Source of the DNA: JAHEJB01 sp041748175
GTDB taxonomy: Bacteria > Bacteroidota > Rhodothermia > Rhodothermales > Rubricoccaceae
Assembly (NCBI GenBank): GCA_041748175.1
Contig: JBGTDU010000077.1
Location: 38,590-102,589 of the forward strand
Length of the DNA stretch: 64,000 bases
Direction: 5' to 3'
The position numbers and the translations under genes are program-made. Positions 8,807 through 17,064 of the stretch are shown here, in pieces; within the stretch, counting starts at the first letter, position 1, and each line of letters begins with the position of its first letter. The notes beneath the pieces are model-generated. The model had not been told where the DNA came from, ran no database searches, and was given only the letters and a program-made list of their open reading frames with translations.

Positions 8807-10888
8807 ATGCTACACATTCCTTCCCCCAACGCGGCCCGACGGATTATGCGTGCCAACCCACTTGCCTTGAAGAGAATCGTTCTCTCGGCCTCTACCTGTT
8901 TGCTGATGCTAGTAAGTCCCGCGCTCCAGGCCCAACCAGGAACCGTCCTTTCCTATCAGAAAATTTCCAGCACCGAGGGCGGCTTTACCGGAACCTTGGG
9001 GAATTCCGATACCTTCGGCGGGGCGGTAGAAAACCTGGGAGATCTTGATGGAGATGGGGTCGCGGACATGGCCGTCGGGGCCTCGCTGTCCGACGATGGC
9101 GGAAAGAACCATGGTTCGGTCTGGATACTCTTCCTCAATACCGACGGCACCGTGAAGAGCCACCAGAAAATATCGTCTCTAGCAGGCGGCTTTACGGGCA
9201 TCCTGGATGAGGTCGACCGCTTGGGGACCTCCATCGCGAACCTGGGCGACCTGGACAATGATGGCGTAGTCGATCTTGCCGTTGGAGCGGATGGCGACGA
9301 CGACGGCGGAGTGAATCGAGGTTCGATATGGGTCCTGTTTTTGAACACGGATGGCACCGTGAAGAGCCATCAGAAAATTTCCTCCACGCAAGGCGGTTTC
9401 GCTGGACCACTGGTCGACGATGAGGAATTTGGCCGGACGGTGACAAGCATTGGAGATCTTGATGGAGATGGCGTCCAGGACATGGCCGTCGGGAGCACCG
9501 AATCCGACGATGGAGGCGAGAATCACGGGTCTGCCTGGATCCTGTTCATGAACACGAATGGCACAGTAAAGGGCCACCAGAGAATCTCGGATACCCAGGG
9601 CGGGTTCACAGGGGTGTTGGACGATCATGACAACTTTACCACGGCCATCACCAATTTGGGAGACCGGGATGGCGATGGCATTACCGATATTGCCGTCAGT
9701 GCCATGCACGATGACGATGGCGGCCCAGACCGTGGGGCGGTCTGGATTCTCTTTCTGAACACAAATGGCACGGTTAAGAGCCACCAAAAAATATCTTCTA
9801 CGGAAGGCGGATTCATCGGACCCTTGCGTGACGATGACCACTGGGGCCACTCGATGGCGATGGTTGGAGACTTGGATGGCGACGGGGTCGAAGATCTAGC
9901 GGTTGGTACGGCACGCGACGACGACGGTGGCCTGGATATCGACGCGGATCGAGGGGCAATCTGGATCCTGTTTTTAAATGCGGACATGACGGTCAAGAGT
10001 CATCAGAAAATATCAGACACGGAAGGCGACTTCACGGCGACTCTTGAAGATCAGGACAGGTTTGCCCGGGCGATGACAGCCATGGGCGATCTCAACGGTG
10101 ATGGCTTCATGGATGTTGCCGCCGGAGCCCTCTTGGATGATGATGGCGGACCGAATCGCGGGGCGGTTTACGTTCTCTTCCTGGATGGTATGCTTCCTGC
10201 GCAAGATTTGGTTGTCACATGTACGCCAGTCAACGGGCCCATCGTGATACCACCCAGCGGCGGTGACTACTTTTACGAATTCGTTGTTACCAACACGAGT
10301 GCATCACCGATTACACTCCATCTTTGGGCCACGATAAATGGGTCGGTTTACAACACAACGAGAGGCCCATTCGGGAACAGTCGCACAATACAACCTGGCG
10401 GCAACATCACACGGACGATCAGGCAGGTTATCAAGGCGTTTGTGCCGGCGGACACCTACACGCACAACTGTAACGTGGGAGATTTCGATGTGGTAGACGC
10501 CAGCGCAAGCTTCACGTTTACCAAGTCGTCCGCATTACTCCGCTCGACCTCGGGAGATGCGGCTACAGCCATGAATTCCGAGGTTGACGCCGGGCAAGCA
10601 AGTGAGCCGGGATCTGAATTGTCGGCGACGTTTGCGCTCGGGGCCGCATACCCGAATCCGTTCAATCCAAGCACGACGATTGGCTTCTCGCTCCCTGAAC
10701 GGACGGAGGTCCAACTCCGCGTCTTCGATGTTCTCGGACGGGAAGTGGCTCGTCTTGTGGACGGGACTCTCGACGCCGGGAACCATTCGGCCCATTTTGA
10801 CGCGAGCGGCCTGCCAACCGGCACCTACGTCTATCAGCTCGTTTCAAATGGCGTTGTTGAATCTAGAAGGATGGTGTTGATGAAGTGA
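8807..10888 (+). CDS. Secreted six-repeat FG-GAP (integrin-alpha-like) protein with T9SS-type sorting domain
   Basis: Exported beta-propeller-like protein, 693 aa. ATG 8807 is preferred: it is 7 nt after AGGTGAT, an excellent ribosome site; GTG 8795 and ATG 8846 are alternatives. After a signal peptide (helix VLSASTCLLMLVSPALQAQ) come six FG-GAP repeats starting with S(Y/H)QKISS, each with a Ca-binding DLDGDGV-type loop, up to about residue 460. A beta-rich segment follows, then a type IX sorting domain (YPNPFNPSTTIGFSLPE ... LPTGTYVYQLVSNG). The gene stands alone with gaps on both sides. Likely a surface or extracellular adhesin or scaffold; ligand unknown. Confidence 0.88.
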   Translation: MLHIPSPNAARRIMRANPLALKRIVLSASTCLLMLVSPALQAQPGTVLSYQKISSTEGGFTGTLGNSDTFGGAVENLGDLDGDGVADMAVGASLSDDGGKNHGSVWILFLNTDGTVKSHQKISSLAGGFTGILDEVDRLGTSIANLGDLDNDGVVDLAVGADGDDDGGVNRGSIWVLFLNTDGTVKSHQKISSTQGGFAGPLVDDEEFGRTVTSIGDLDGDGVQDMAVGSTESDDGGENHGSAWILFMNTNGTVKGHQRISDTQGGFTGVLDDHDNFTTAITNLGDRDGDGITDIAVSAMHDDDGGPDRGAVWILFLNTNGTVKSHQKISSTEGGFIGPLRDDDHWGHSMAMVGDLDGDGVEDLAVGTARDDDGGLDIDADRGAIWILFLNADMTVKSHQKISDTEGDFTATLEDQDRFARAMTAMGDLNGDGFMDVAAGALLDDDGGPNRGAVYVLFLDGMLPAQDLVVTCTPVNGPIVIPPSGGDYFYEFVVTNTSASPITLHLWATINGSVYNTTRGPFGNSRTIQPGGNITRTIRQVIKAFVPADTYTHNCNVGDFDVVDASASFTFTKSSALLRSTSGDAATAMNSEVDAGQASEPGSELSATFALGAAYPNPFNPSTTIGFSLPERTEVQLRVFDVLGREVARLVDGTLDAGNHSAHFDASGLPTGTYVYQLVSNGVVESRRMVLMK
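8942..10190 (+). repeat. Six in-gene tandem repeats with 207-bp period
   Basis: Repeat units begin at 8942, 9149, 9356, 9563, 9770 and 9989. The first four intervals are exactly 207 bp; the fifth is 219 bp because 12 bp are inserted, adding Asp-rich residues. The DNA is visibly similar between units (for example the start ACC GTG AAG AGC CAC CAG), indicating recent or concerted duplication. Confidence 0.9.
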
Positions 10889-11104
10889 TTCTGCGAGAGT
10901 CGCTATTGACGAAGCAGGGAACCAGCCGTGGACAGACGTGAGCCCTGCCCACGGCCGGTTCTTTTACTTTGGCCCGATAGAAACGAATACGGTCGTTGCG
11001 GCATCATTTACCAAACGAGCGAAAGCCTTTGCAGGAGCAGGCAGGTGGCAGGTATACGACTGCACGGTTTGGGGACACCACTGAAAAGGGCAAGTCGTGC
11101 CGCC

Positions 11105-12046
11105 TTAGGAATGCGTCGGCCAGGCTTCAAGGATAGCGTTCGCCGCACCCTCTGTCGAGTCGAATGCAGACAGATCCACCCACTCGTACTCCGCACGATG
11201 GCCGAACCACGTCAACTGCCGCTTAGCATAGCGCCGGGAGTTTCGTTTAAGTAGCCGCACCATCTCGTTGTAATCGATTTCGCCTGAAAGGTGATCGAAC
11301 GGCTCTTGATATCCAATCGTCCGCAGGGGATTTCTGTTGAGCCGGAACCCGCGTTCGAGCAAACGCCGGTTTTCATCGAGTAACCCACTGTGGAGCATAG
11401 CGTCCACTCTGGCCTCGATTCGAGCGTAGAGCTCTTTGCGAGGACGGGTAAGCACTACGACACGGTATTGATAGGGGGGGGGCTCCAGCTTTGCGAAGAA
11501 AGACGACCACGGTTTACCAGTTGTCCGATATACCTCCAGCGCTCGGACGAGACGTTGCTTCTTTGTCCAGTCAAGCGTCGCGGCGCCTTTGGGATCAGCG
11601 CGCTGAAGCTCGGCGAATAGCGCCTGGGCACCCTCGTTCGTCGACGCTTCGTCGTTCAAACCAGCTCGAATTGCCAGATCACTTTCGGGTAGATCGGCGA
11701 GGCCATGAACAAGCGCATCCAGATAAAGTGTAGAGCCGCCGACAACAAGAGGAACCGCGCCCCGGTTCAGCAACTCGGCGATACGACCGTTGGCTTCCTC
11801 GGAGAACTTGCCGGCCGACCAAGGACAATCGAGCTCTCGCTCGCTGATAAAGTGGTGACGGATCGACTTCAGCGCCTCCGCGGGCGGTTTTGAAACGCCA
11901 ATTTCAAGGCCGCGATAGACCTGTCGGCTATCGGCGGAAATGATTTCTGCACCCAGGCGGCCTGCAATGCATAGGCTCAACGCCGTTTTGCCAACGCCAG
12001 TTGGCCCGGCGATCACCAGAAATGGTCCCGGGCGCGCGTCGCTCAA
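11105..12046 (-). CDS. miaA: tRNA dimethylallyltransferase
   Basis: Transfers a dimethylallyl group from DMAPP to N6 of A37 in tRNAs reading UNN codons, the first step of ms2i6A formation. The 313-aa protein has the P-loop GPTGVGKT (about residues 14-21), the substrate loop SADSRQVYRGLEIGVSKP, the family motif VVGGSTLYLDALVHGLADLP, and the C-terminal KRNSRRYAKRQLTWF segment. Start is a TTG at 12046 overlapping the upstream stop as TTGA, so it is translationally coupled to the E1-rhodanese gene. Length is normal for the family. Confidence 0.96.
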   Translation of the reverse strand: MSDARPGPFLVIAGPTGVGKTALSLCIAGRLGAEIISADSRQVYRGLEIGVSKPPAEALKSIRHHFISERELDCPWSAGKFSEEANGRIAELLNRGAVPLVVGGSTLYLDALVHGLADLPESDLAIRAGLNDEASTNEGAQALFAELQRADPKGAATLDWTKKQRLVRALEVYRTTGKPWSSFFAKLEPPPYQYRVVVLTRPRKELYARIEARVDAMLHSGLLDENRRLLERGFRLNRNPLRTIGYQEPFDHLSGEIDYNEMVRLLKRNSRRYAKRQLTWFGHRAEYEWVDLSAFDSTEGAANAILEAWPTHS

Positions 12047-13203
12047 CCCTTCGGAATGGCAGGAGCGATTTCCGTGGCCCAGGCATTCATGCCACCTTTC
12101 AAATTGAACACGTTATCGAAACCATTGGCACGCAAAAACTGCACAGCTTGCGCAGATCTCCCACCCATCTGGCAATGCACGACGAGGATCTCATCCTTCT
12201 CGTAACCTGCCAATTCGCCAAGCCGGGAAGGAAGCTCGCCAAGCGGAATCAGCATCCCGCCCAAGTTCGACGCGACATGCTCCTCCGGCTGCCTGACATC
12301 CAGCAGAATGGGCGGATTGTCCGAATTTCGGAGGATCAGATAATCATTGACGGTGATTTCTGGGAGTTCATTCATGGAGGAAGGCAAGGAGGATAACGAA
12401 GCTGGCTGGCAGTAAACCGAATCGGATACGAGAGATGTTATGGACGGATTATCGCCGCAAACAGGACACTGAGAACGTCGTGGAATAGTCAGGGACCGGA
12501 ACTGCATCGAGAGCGCATCTACGAGTAGCAAGCGTCCGATCAAGCCATCTCCAATACCGAGAATCAACTTGAGAACTTCCGTCGCCTGGATCGTGCCGAG
12601 CAGACCCGGCAGAACACCGAGCACGCCGGCTTCTGCGCAAGAAGGCACGAGACCGGCAGGAGGAGGCTCCTCGAAAATACACCGATAGCATGGTCCGTCT
12701 GGTGCACAAAATACGCTAGCCTGGCCGTCGAACCGACTGATCGAGGCGTGGACATTCGGCACGTTCGCCATGACGCAAGCATCATTGATCAGGTAGCGAG
12801 TGGCAAAGTTGTCGGTTCCATCTGCGACGACGTCGTAGCCGGTGATTGTCTGCAGAGCGTTCGAAACATCCAGACGAACCGGATGCAGATCGAGCTGAAT
12901 GTGTGGATTGGCGTCGTGCAGTCGATCCTTTGCAGCGTCTAGCTTCAATCGCCCAATGTCGCTTTCTGCAAACAGAACCTGACGGTGAAGGTTCGACTCG
13001 TCCACCTGGTCGAAATCCACCAACCCGATCCGCCCGACCCCAGCCGCCGCGAGGTACAACGCGACGGGCGAGCCGAGCCCACCCACACCCACAATCAATA
13101 CGGATGAATTCCGGAGCCGGGTTTGTCCATCCATCCCGATCTCGTGCAGGAGAACGTGGCGGCTGTAGCGCCGCGATTCCGCCGGAGAGAAAGGGTATTC
13201 CAT
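12043..13203 (-). CDS. moeB: MoeB/ThiF-like E1 adenylyltransferase with C-terminal rhodanese (MOCS3/MoeZ type)
   Basis: Activates the C-terminal Gly-Gly of a ubiquitin-like sulfur carrier by adenylation, then can place sulfur on it. Protein of 386 aa from ATG 13203 (MEYPFSPAESRRYSRHVLL); longer upstream in-frame starts lack family similarity. Seen: nucleotide loop IVGVGGLGSPVALYLAAAGVG, NLHRQVLF, zinc ligands in YRCIFEEPPP and SQCPVCGDN, the PSCAEAGVLG cysteine loop, and a rhodanese domain with active-site Cys344 (HCQMGGRS). The fusion resembles MOCS3/MoeZ, which serve MoaD and in some organisms tRNA or thiamin thiolation. A moaD gene is at 19309-19584. Overlaps miaA by 4 bp. Confidence 0.9.
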   Translation of the reverse strand: MEYPFSPAESRRYSRHVLLHEIGMDGQTRLRNSSVLIVGVGGLGSPVALYLAAAGVGRIGLVDFDQVDESNLHRQVLFAESDIGRLKLDAAKDRLHDANPHIQLDLHPVRLDVSNALQTITGYDVVADGTDNFATRYLINDACVMANVPNVHASISRFDGQASVFCAPDGPCYRCIFEEPPPAGLVPSCAEAGVLGVLPGLLGTIQATEVLKLILGIGDGLIGRLLLVDALSMQFRSLTIPRRSQCPVCGDNPSITSLVSDSVYCQPASLSSLPSSMNELPEITVNDYLILRNSDNPPILLDVRQPEEHVASNLGGMLIPLGELPSRLGELAGYEKDEILVVHCQMGGRSAQAVQFLRANGFDNVFNLKGGMNAWATEIAPAIPKG

Positions 13204-13360
13204 CGCCAATAGTATGAGTACGGGAGGTCTACGGACAGAAGCATTGCGACTGCTTGTGCCGTCCTCCAATTTATCACGGAGAAGAACGATAGCTCTTCGG
13301 CTGGCATGTTCGACGCGTACAAGCCCAGACTGTACCGCTCGGAGCGGAATTCGATCTACC

Positions 13361-14314
13361 TCACTCGTCCGAGTTCGCCCCGCTGAGATCGATGTAGTCA
13401 GCGGCGCTGTCACTTAATCGGTCGCGTTGATGCACGTAAATCATCGTCGTCTCAAGGTTCTTGTGCCGGGCATGAGCCTGCACTTGCTGGAGCGACGCGC
13501 CGGACTCAATCGCTAATGTGCATCCCGTATGTCGCAGCGTATGCGCTCCAACCCTGGCTACAATGCCGGCGCATTCAGCCGTTTCACGGACAATTGAGTA
13601 AATCGAAGTGCACGAGAGTCGTTTCCCAGAGCTGTTGCCGCTAAATGAACGCCAGACGGGCCCATTCGCGTAACCATACTGCTGCTTTAGAGCGAGAATT
13701 GCTTCGGCAACGTGCTCCGGCACTTTGATGTATTGGTCAGCGCCACCTTTGGTGAATGGAAGGTCCAACACCCAATAACGATCAATCTTACGGAGGTGCT
13801 CAAAGTCCATCGCCCGGGCTTCGGAGCGGCGGAGAACGCAATGCAGAAGGACGAGGAGAAGTGTTTGATTCCTAACGAATGAAGGTGACTCCGGGTCGAC
13901 GGCCTCGAGCAATTGGCTCGCCTCCTCGCGAGACAGCACGGTGATGACACGATCACGTCGATAAACACGAGGAATGCGCCGGACAAGCTGCCGATCAGCA
14001 GGATTTTGCTCAATCAACTGCAGTGCAACCAGCCACGAAAAAAAGCCTCGCAGGGCTGCTATACGCCGTTGCATGCTCGACGCTTTCGCGCCATCCTCGC
14101 TCATTTGTTCAAGGTGTGCATTGATCTCAACAAATGAAACCGTCCGTGCAACGCGAAGCGTGATTACTTCGCTTCCAAAAAACTGGACGACGTCGTTCGT
14201 GTATGACCGTCGCGTGTTGACTGAATCGAATCGTAGGAGATATAGCGGAAGGAGATCGGTATCCAGGGACGCCTGCTGGACAGTGCTTGATCCGAATATG
14301 ACGAGGTCGCTCAT
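13361..14314 (-). CDS. Xer-type tyrosine recombinase
   Basis: Site-specific recombinase of 317 aa, the usual XerC/XerD size. It has an N-terminal SAM-like core-binding domain (about 15-105) and a catalytic domain with the full set: Arg162 (CVLRRSEAR), Lys189 (FTKGG), His258 and Arg261 (HTLRHTG), His284 (RHKN) and Tyr293 (TMIYVH). Start ATG 14314 is chosen over longer in-frame extensions because the Xer-like N-terminus begins here. A dif-like inverted repeat lies 21-48 bp upstream. No other phage or plasmid genes are nearby, so a chromosome-dimer-resolution role or a solitary integrase are both possible; absence of a second Xer in view leaves this open. Confidence 0.9.
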   Translation of the reverse strand: MSDLVIFGSSTVQQASLDTDLLPLYLLRFDSVNTRRSYTNDVVQFFGSEVITLRVARTVSFVEINAHLEQMSEDGAKASSMQRRIAALRGFFSWLVALQLIEQNPADRQLVRRIPRVYRRDRVITVLSREEASQLLEAVDPESPSFVRNQTLLLVLLHCVLRRSEARAMDFEHLRKIDRYWVLDLPFTKGGADQYIKVPEHVAEAILALKQQYGYANGPVWRSFSGNSSGKRLSCTSIYSIVRETAECAGIVARVGAHTLRHTGCTLAIESGASLQQVQAHARHKNLETTMIYVHQRDRLSDSAADYIDLSGANSDE

Positions 14315-14334
14315 TCCGGGGGGATGGTAATTGT

Positions 14335-14362
14335 AGTTGCGATAATAACAGTTATCGCAAGT
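14335..14362. other. Candidate dif-like Xer recombination site (11-6-11 dyad)
   Basis: The stretch contains TTGCGATAA, a 6-bp spacer TAACAG, then TTATCGCAA: two perfect 9-bp inverted arms. Taking 11-bp arms gives the 28-bp geometry of dif, and the inner ATAA-N6-TTAT matches the conserved heart of bacterial dif sites. It sits directly upstream of the Xer-type recombinase, as described for XerS/difSL and XerH/difH single-recombinase systems. An autoregulatory operator is the main alternative. Confidence 0.5.
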
Positions 14363-14380
14363 AGCTGCAACGTCTACATA

Positions 14381-14415
14381 CAAAGAGAGCCGCCGCACGC
14401 ACTGTGCAGCGGCTC
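14381..14415 (-). terminator. Rho-independent terminator of the small lipoprotein gene
   Basis: On the minus strand the arms GAGCCGC and GCGGCTC (7 bp perfect, 14387-14415) close a loop and are followed by TCTCTTTG. It lies 22 bp after the stop of the lipoprotein gene. Confidence 0.7.
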
Positions 14416-14436
14416 CCGTCATTCACGCTGGGCGAT

Positions 14437-14685
14437 CTACTCGACGGGATTGCCGCCATCACCTTCCGCGTTCTCTTCCTCCATAGGCTCTTCCATCATC
14501 ATCGTGGAGTCCGCCATGGTCGAGTCGTCCATCATTGGTTCTTCTTCAATGATGGCCGGCTCATCCACAATGGGCTCCTCGGTTATCGGTGGGTCAACTT
14601 CGCTCTGGTCGGCGCAAGCGGAAAGGGTCACAAGGCCGAAGCCAAGACCAAAGATGACGAGACTGCGCAAGAGTGCGTTCTTCAT
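14437..14685 (-). CDS. Small acidic, methionine-rich lipoprotein
   Basis: Predicted 82-aa lipoprotein. A basic N-terminus and hydrophobic helix (LLRSLVIFGLGFGLVTL) end in the lipobox LSAC, giving a lipidated Cys at about residue 24. The mature chain is almost entirely Glu, Asp, Pro and Met (EEEPMMDDSTMADSTMMMEE), low-complexity and probably disordered. Flanked by its own terminator and a gap upstream, it looks monocistronic. The Met and acidic clusters could bind metal ions, but that is only inference; no family was recognised. Confidence 0.7.
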   Translation of the reverse strand: MKNALLRSLVIFGLGFGLVTLSACADQSEVDPPITEEPIVDEPAIIEEEPMMDDSTMADSTMMMEEPMEEENAEGDGGNPVE

Positions 14686-14862
14686 GGTGTACGTGGGTGA
14701 GTGATTGGGTGAAGCTCAGCCGGATTATCGATCCGACGCCACTAAATACGAGCAATCGAGGCCCGACGGCAAGTGCCGGGCGCATCGATCCATCGTGGGG
14801 ACACGGCGGCGATTGAGGCGTGAGCCACTATCAAAGCCGTAACGAACGATGCTTCGTTGTTC

Positions 14863-15555
14863 TTACGCGACCGACGAAAGCGACGCCTCAGATGCCGCCA
14901 GCGCATGATCTCCTACAACCTTTCCTGCCGACAGCGAAATGCTTCGGTCTCCAAGGGAAGAGGCTTCACCGACATCGTGCGTCACAAAGACCATCGTTGC
15001 GCCGGTTTCGTCGTGGCGGTCTCGGATCGCGTTGCGCAGCTCAATACGCAATTCGGCGTTGAGGTTAGACAGCGGCTCATCAAACAAAAATATCCGCGGC
15101 CTTCGAACGAGCGCTCTCGCAACGGCAACGCGCTGACGCTGCCCACCGGAAAGCTCTTTCGGCGATCGTTTCAGGATGTCGGCAAGCTGCAACCTCTCGG
15201 CCATGTGCACCACGCACGCTTCTATCTCGGGGATCGACTGCTTCCTTAGGCGGAGGCCAAATGCGATGTTTTCGAACACGGAAAGGTGAGGGTAAAGTGC
15301 ATAGTTCTGAAAAACCAGAGCTACGTCACGGTTCTCCGGCGGAAGATCCACCACGTCCTTTCCGTCAAACTCCAGAATACCATCGGTCGGCTTTTCGAGC
15401 CCCGCGATGAGTCGAAGCAGCGTGCTCTTCCCGCTTCCAGAAGGCCCCATTACGACGACAAACTCGCCGTCCTCAACCGCAAGATTGAGGCCGTCCAGAG
15501 CGATTGTGCCATTGCCGTAGACCATCGAAATGTTTTCGAGCACGATGCGGGCCAT
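14863..15555 (-). CDS. ABC transporter ATP-binding protein (MalK/UgpC-like core, no TOBE domain)
   Basis: ATPase subunit, 230 aa. All nucleotide-binding motifs are present: Walker A GPSGSGKST (about residue 37), Q loop FQNYALYPHL, signature LSGGQRQRVAVARAL, Walker B IFLFDEP, D loop LSNLNAE and H loop VTHD. Sequence style is that of CUT1 sugar importer ATPases, but the chain stops soon after the ATPase domain and lacks the usual regulatory TOBE region of about 130 residues. No permease or solute-binding gene is adjacent: purC is divergent on one side and the small lipoprotein lies on the other. It may serve permeases encoded elsewhere. Confidence 0.85.
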   Translation of the reverse strand: MARIVLENISMVYGNGTIALDGLNLAVEDGEFVVVMGPSGSGKSTLLRLIAGLEKPTDGILEFDGKDVVDLPPENRDVALVFQNYALYPHLSVFENIAFGLRLRKQSIPEIEACVVHMAERLQLADILKRSPKELSGGQRQRVAVARALVRRPRIFLFDEPLSNLNAELRIELRNAIRDRHDETGATMVFVTHDVGEASSLGDRSISLSAGKVVGDHALAASEASLSSVA

Positions 15556-15640
15556 GGGTTCGGTCGGGTTTGCAACGCCGAAGATAGACGCCGCAATTGG
15601 CAGGAAGTTAGATTGTCATCTAGATACACCTTACCGCTTC

Positions 15641-16594
15641 ATGCTGCCGTCCGTCCTCCCGCCCGCCATTACCGAAACTCGCTTTGAGCGCCTGGGAAGT
15701 CGCTATCGCGGCAAGGTGCGCGACGTCTACCGGCCGGGTAACGGGCGGCTAATCCTCATCACGTCCGACCGTATCTCCGCCTTCGACCACATCCTGCGGC
15801 AGGCTATCCCGCTGAAGGGCCAGGTGCTGAATCGAGTTACCGCATACTTCTTTGCTGCGACGAAGGACATCGCGCCCAACCACCTCCTTGATGTTCCTGA
15901 CCCCAACGTGGCGGTCGCCGTCGAATGCGAGGCGATTCCAGTCGAGTTTGTCGTTCGCGGTTATCTCGCGGGGCATGCGTGGCGCGTTTACCGTGGCGGC
16001 GGGCGTCTACTTTGCGGTGAATCGTTGCCCGATGGCCTCCGGGAAAGCGAACGCCTACCCCAGGCGATTCTGACTCCCGCAACGAAGGCGGATGCGGGGC
16101 ACGATGAAGATATCTCGAGAGCGCATATCGTTGAACGGGGCGTTCTGGACGGTGCGACGCTTGAGGAAGCCTGTGAAATGGCGCTCCGTCTTTTTGCCCG
16201 GGGAACTGAGCTGGCCGCGGAGCGAGGCCTGATTCTGGTCGACACCAAGTACGAGTTTGGACGAGCGCCCGACGGACGGCTGCTTGTGATCGACGAGGTC
16301 CACACGCCGGATTCGTCGCGGTACTACTATGCCGACGGCTACGAAGAGCGGCTTTTAACCGGCGAGGCGCAACGCCAACTTTCCAAGGAGTTTGTCCGCG
16401 AATGGCTCATGGACCATGGTTTCCAAGGAATGGAGGGGCAGGTTCTGCCGGATTTGCCGCCTGATTTTGTCCGCCAGATCGCCGAGCGCTACGTAGAACT
16501 CTACGAGACGATCACGGGCGAAGCCTTCGTACCAGAGATGAACAAAGATCCTGTTGGGCGCATCCGGAATGCCCTTGAAGACGTGCGGATCTGA
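15641..16594 (+). CDS. purC: SAICAR synthase (phosphoribosylaminoimidazole-succinocarboxamide synthase)
   Basis: Purine biosynthesis step joining CAIR and aspartate with ATP. ATG 15641 (MLPSVLPPAITETRFERLG) gives 317 aa, the length of the long PurC form; a longer in-frame reading from 15530 would overlap the divergent ABC gene. Family motifs: GKVRDVY at the nucleotide site, TSDRISAFDHIL, EFVVRGYLAGHAWRVY, TPATKADAGHDEDIS, ILVDTKYEFGRAPDG, and DEVHTPDSSRYYYADGYEE. It is transcribed alone between the ABC ATPase and a small lipoprotein gene; no other pur gene is in view. Confidence 0.96.
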   Translation: MLPSVLPPAITETRFERLGSRYRGKVRDVYRPGNGRLILITSDRISAFDHILRQAIPLKGQVLNRVTAYFFAATKDIAPNHLLDVPDPNVAVAVECEAIPVEFVVRGYLAGHAWRVYRGGGRLLCGESLPDGLRESERLPQAILTPATKADAGHDEDISRAHIVERGVLDGATLEEACEMALRLFARGTELAAERGLILVDTKYEFGRAPDGRLLVIDEVHTPDSSRYYYADGYEERLLTGEAQRQLSKEFVREWLMDHGFQGMEGQVLPDLPPDFVRQIAERYVELYETITGEAFVPEMNKDPVGRIRNALEDVRI

Positions 16595-16641
16595 ACGCAT
16601 CTTTCTCAGGCAGCGGCTCACAACAATCCATTTACGGTTTC

Positions 16642-17055
16642 ATGTTACGTATCATTCTAGCCGGTATTGCTCTAGTCATTCTTTCAGGCTGCTCCGTCTT
16701 CAGTAGCTCCGACAATCGGGAACTAGACGACGCACGAGAGAAATGGACGCGTGCCGGAATTTCTGACTACAGCTATTCAATTACGGTCAGTTGCCGCTGC
16801 GCTGACACGGGCACTTTTGATGTGGTAGTAAGAAACGATAGGGTCGTAAGTACGACACCATCCGCGAGCACGGTGAAGACTGTAGACGAGCTGTTTGGTG
16901 TGCTCGCGCAAGCCTATGCCCAAAATGCCGAGATGATAACGGCGTCCTTCGACGCCCTCTTGGGCTACCCCACTTCGATTTCCATCGACTATGCTTTGAA
17001 CGCGGTCGATGACGAAGTCTTCTACACCATCGAGAACCTTGAGCGTCTCGATTGA
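16642..17055 (+). CDS. Small lipoprotein, DUF6174-like
   Basis: Predicted 137-aa lipoprotein with signal MLRIILAGIALVILSGC (lipobox LSGC, Cys17). The mature part begins with an ELDDAREKWTRAGISDYSYSITVSC segment, then CRCADTGTFDVVVRNDRVVS and a late GYPTSISIDYALNAVDDEVFYTIENL strand pattern. This W-x3-G-x2-DYxY then GYP..I..D layout is what I recall for DUF6174 domain lipoproteins; function is unknown. It follows purC by 47 bp and converges on the nitrilase gene. Confidence 0.7.
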   Translation: MLRIILAGIALVILSGCSVFSSSDNRELDDAREKWTRAGISDYSYSITVSCRCADTGTFDVVVRNDRVVSTTPSASTVKTVDELFGVLAQAYAQNAEMITASFDALLGYPTSISIDYALNAVDDEVFYTIENLERLD

Positions 17056-17064
17056 TGGCGCTCT

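Noticed and set aside
10928..11254. Open frame after the FG-GAP gene
   Set aside because: Overlaps the 3' part of miaA on the opposite strand and has no signature; a shadow frame.
13204..13413. In-frame N-terminal extension of the MoeB-like protein
   Set aside because: Residues before MEYPFSPAESRRYSRH do not resemble the family, and the extension would run antisense into the end of the recombinase gene.
13361..14314. Recombinase as evidence of a prophage or integrative element
   Set aside because: No phage, plasmid or excision genes nearby and no att-like direct repeats seen; protein size and motifs fit Xer.
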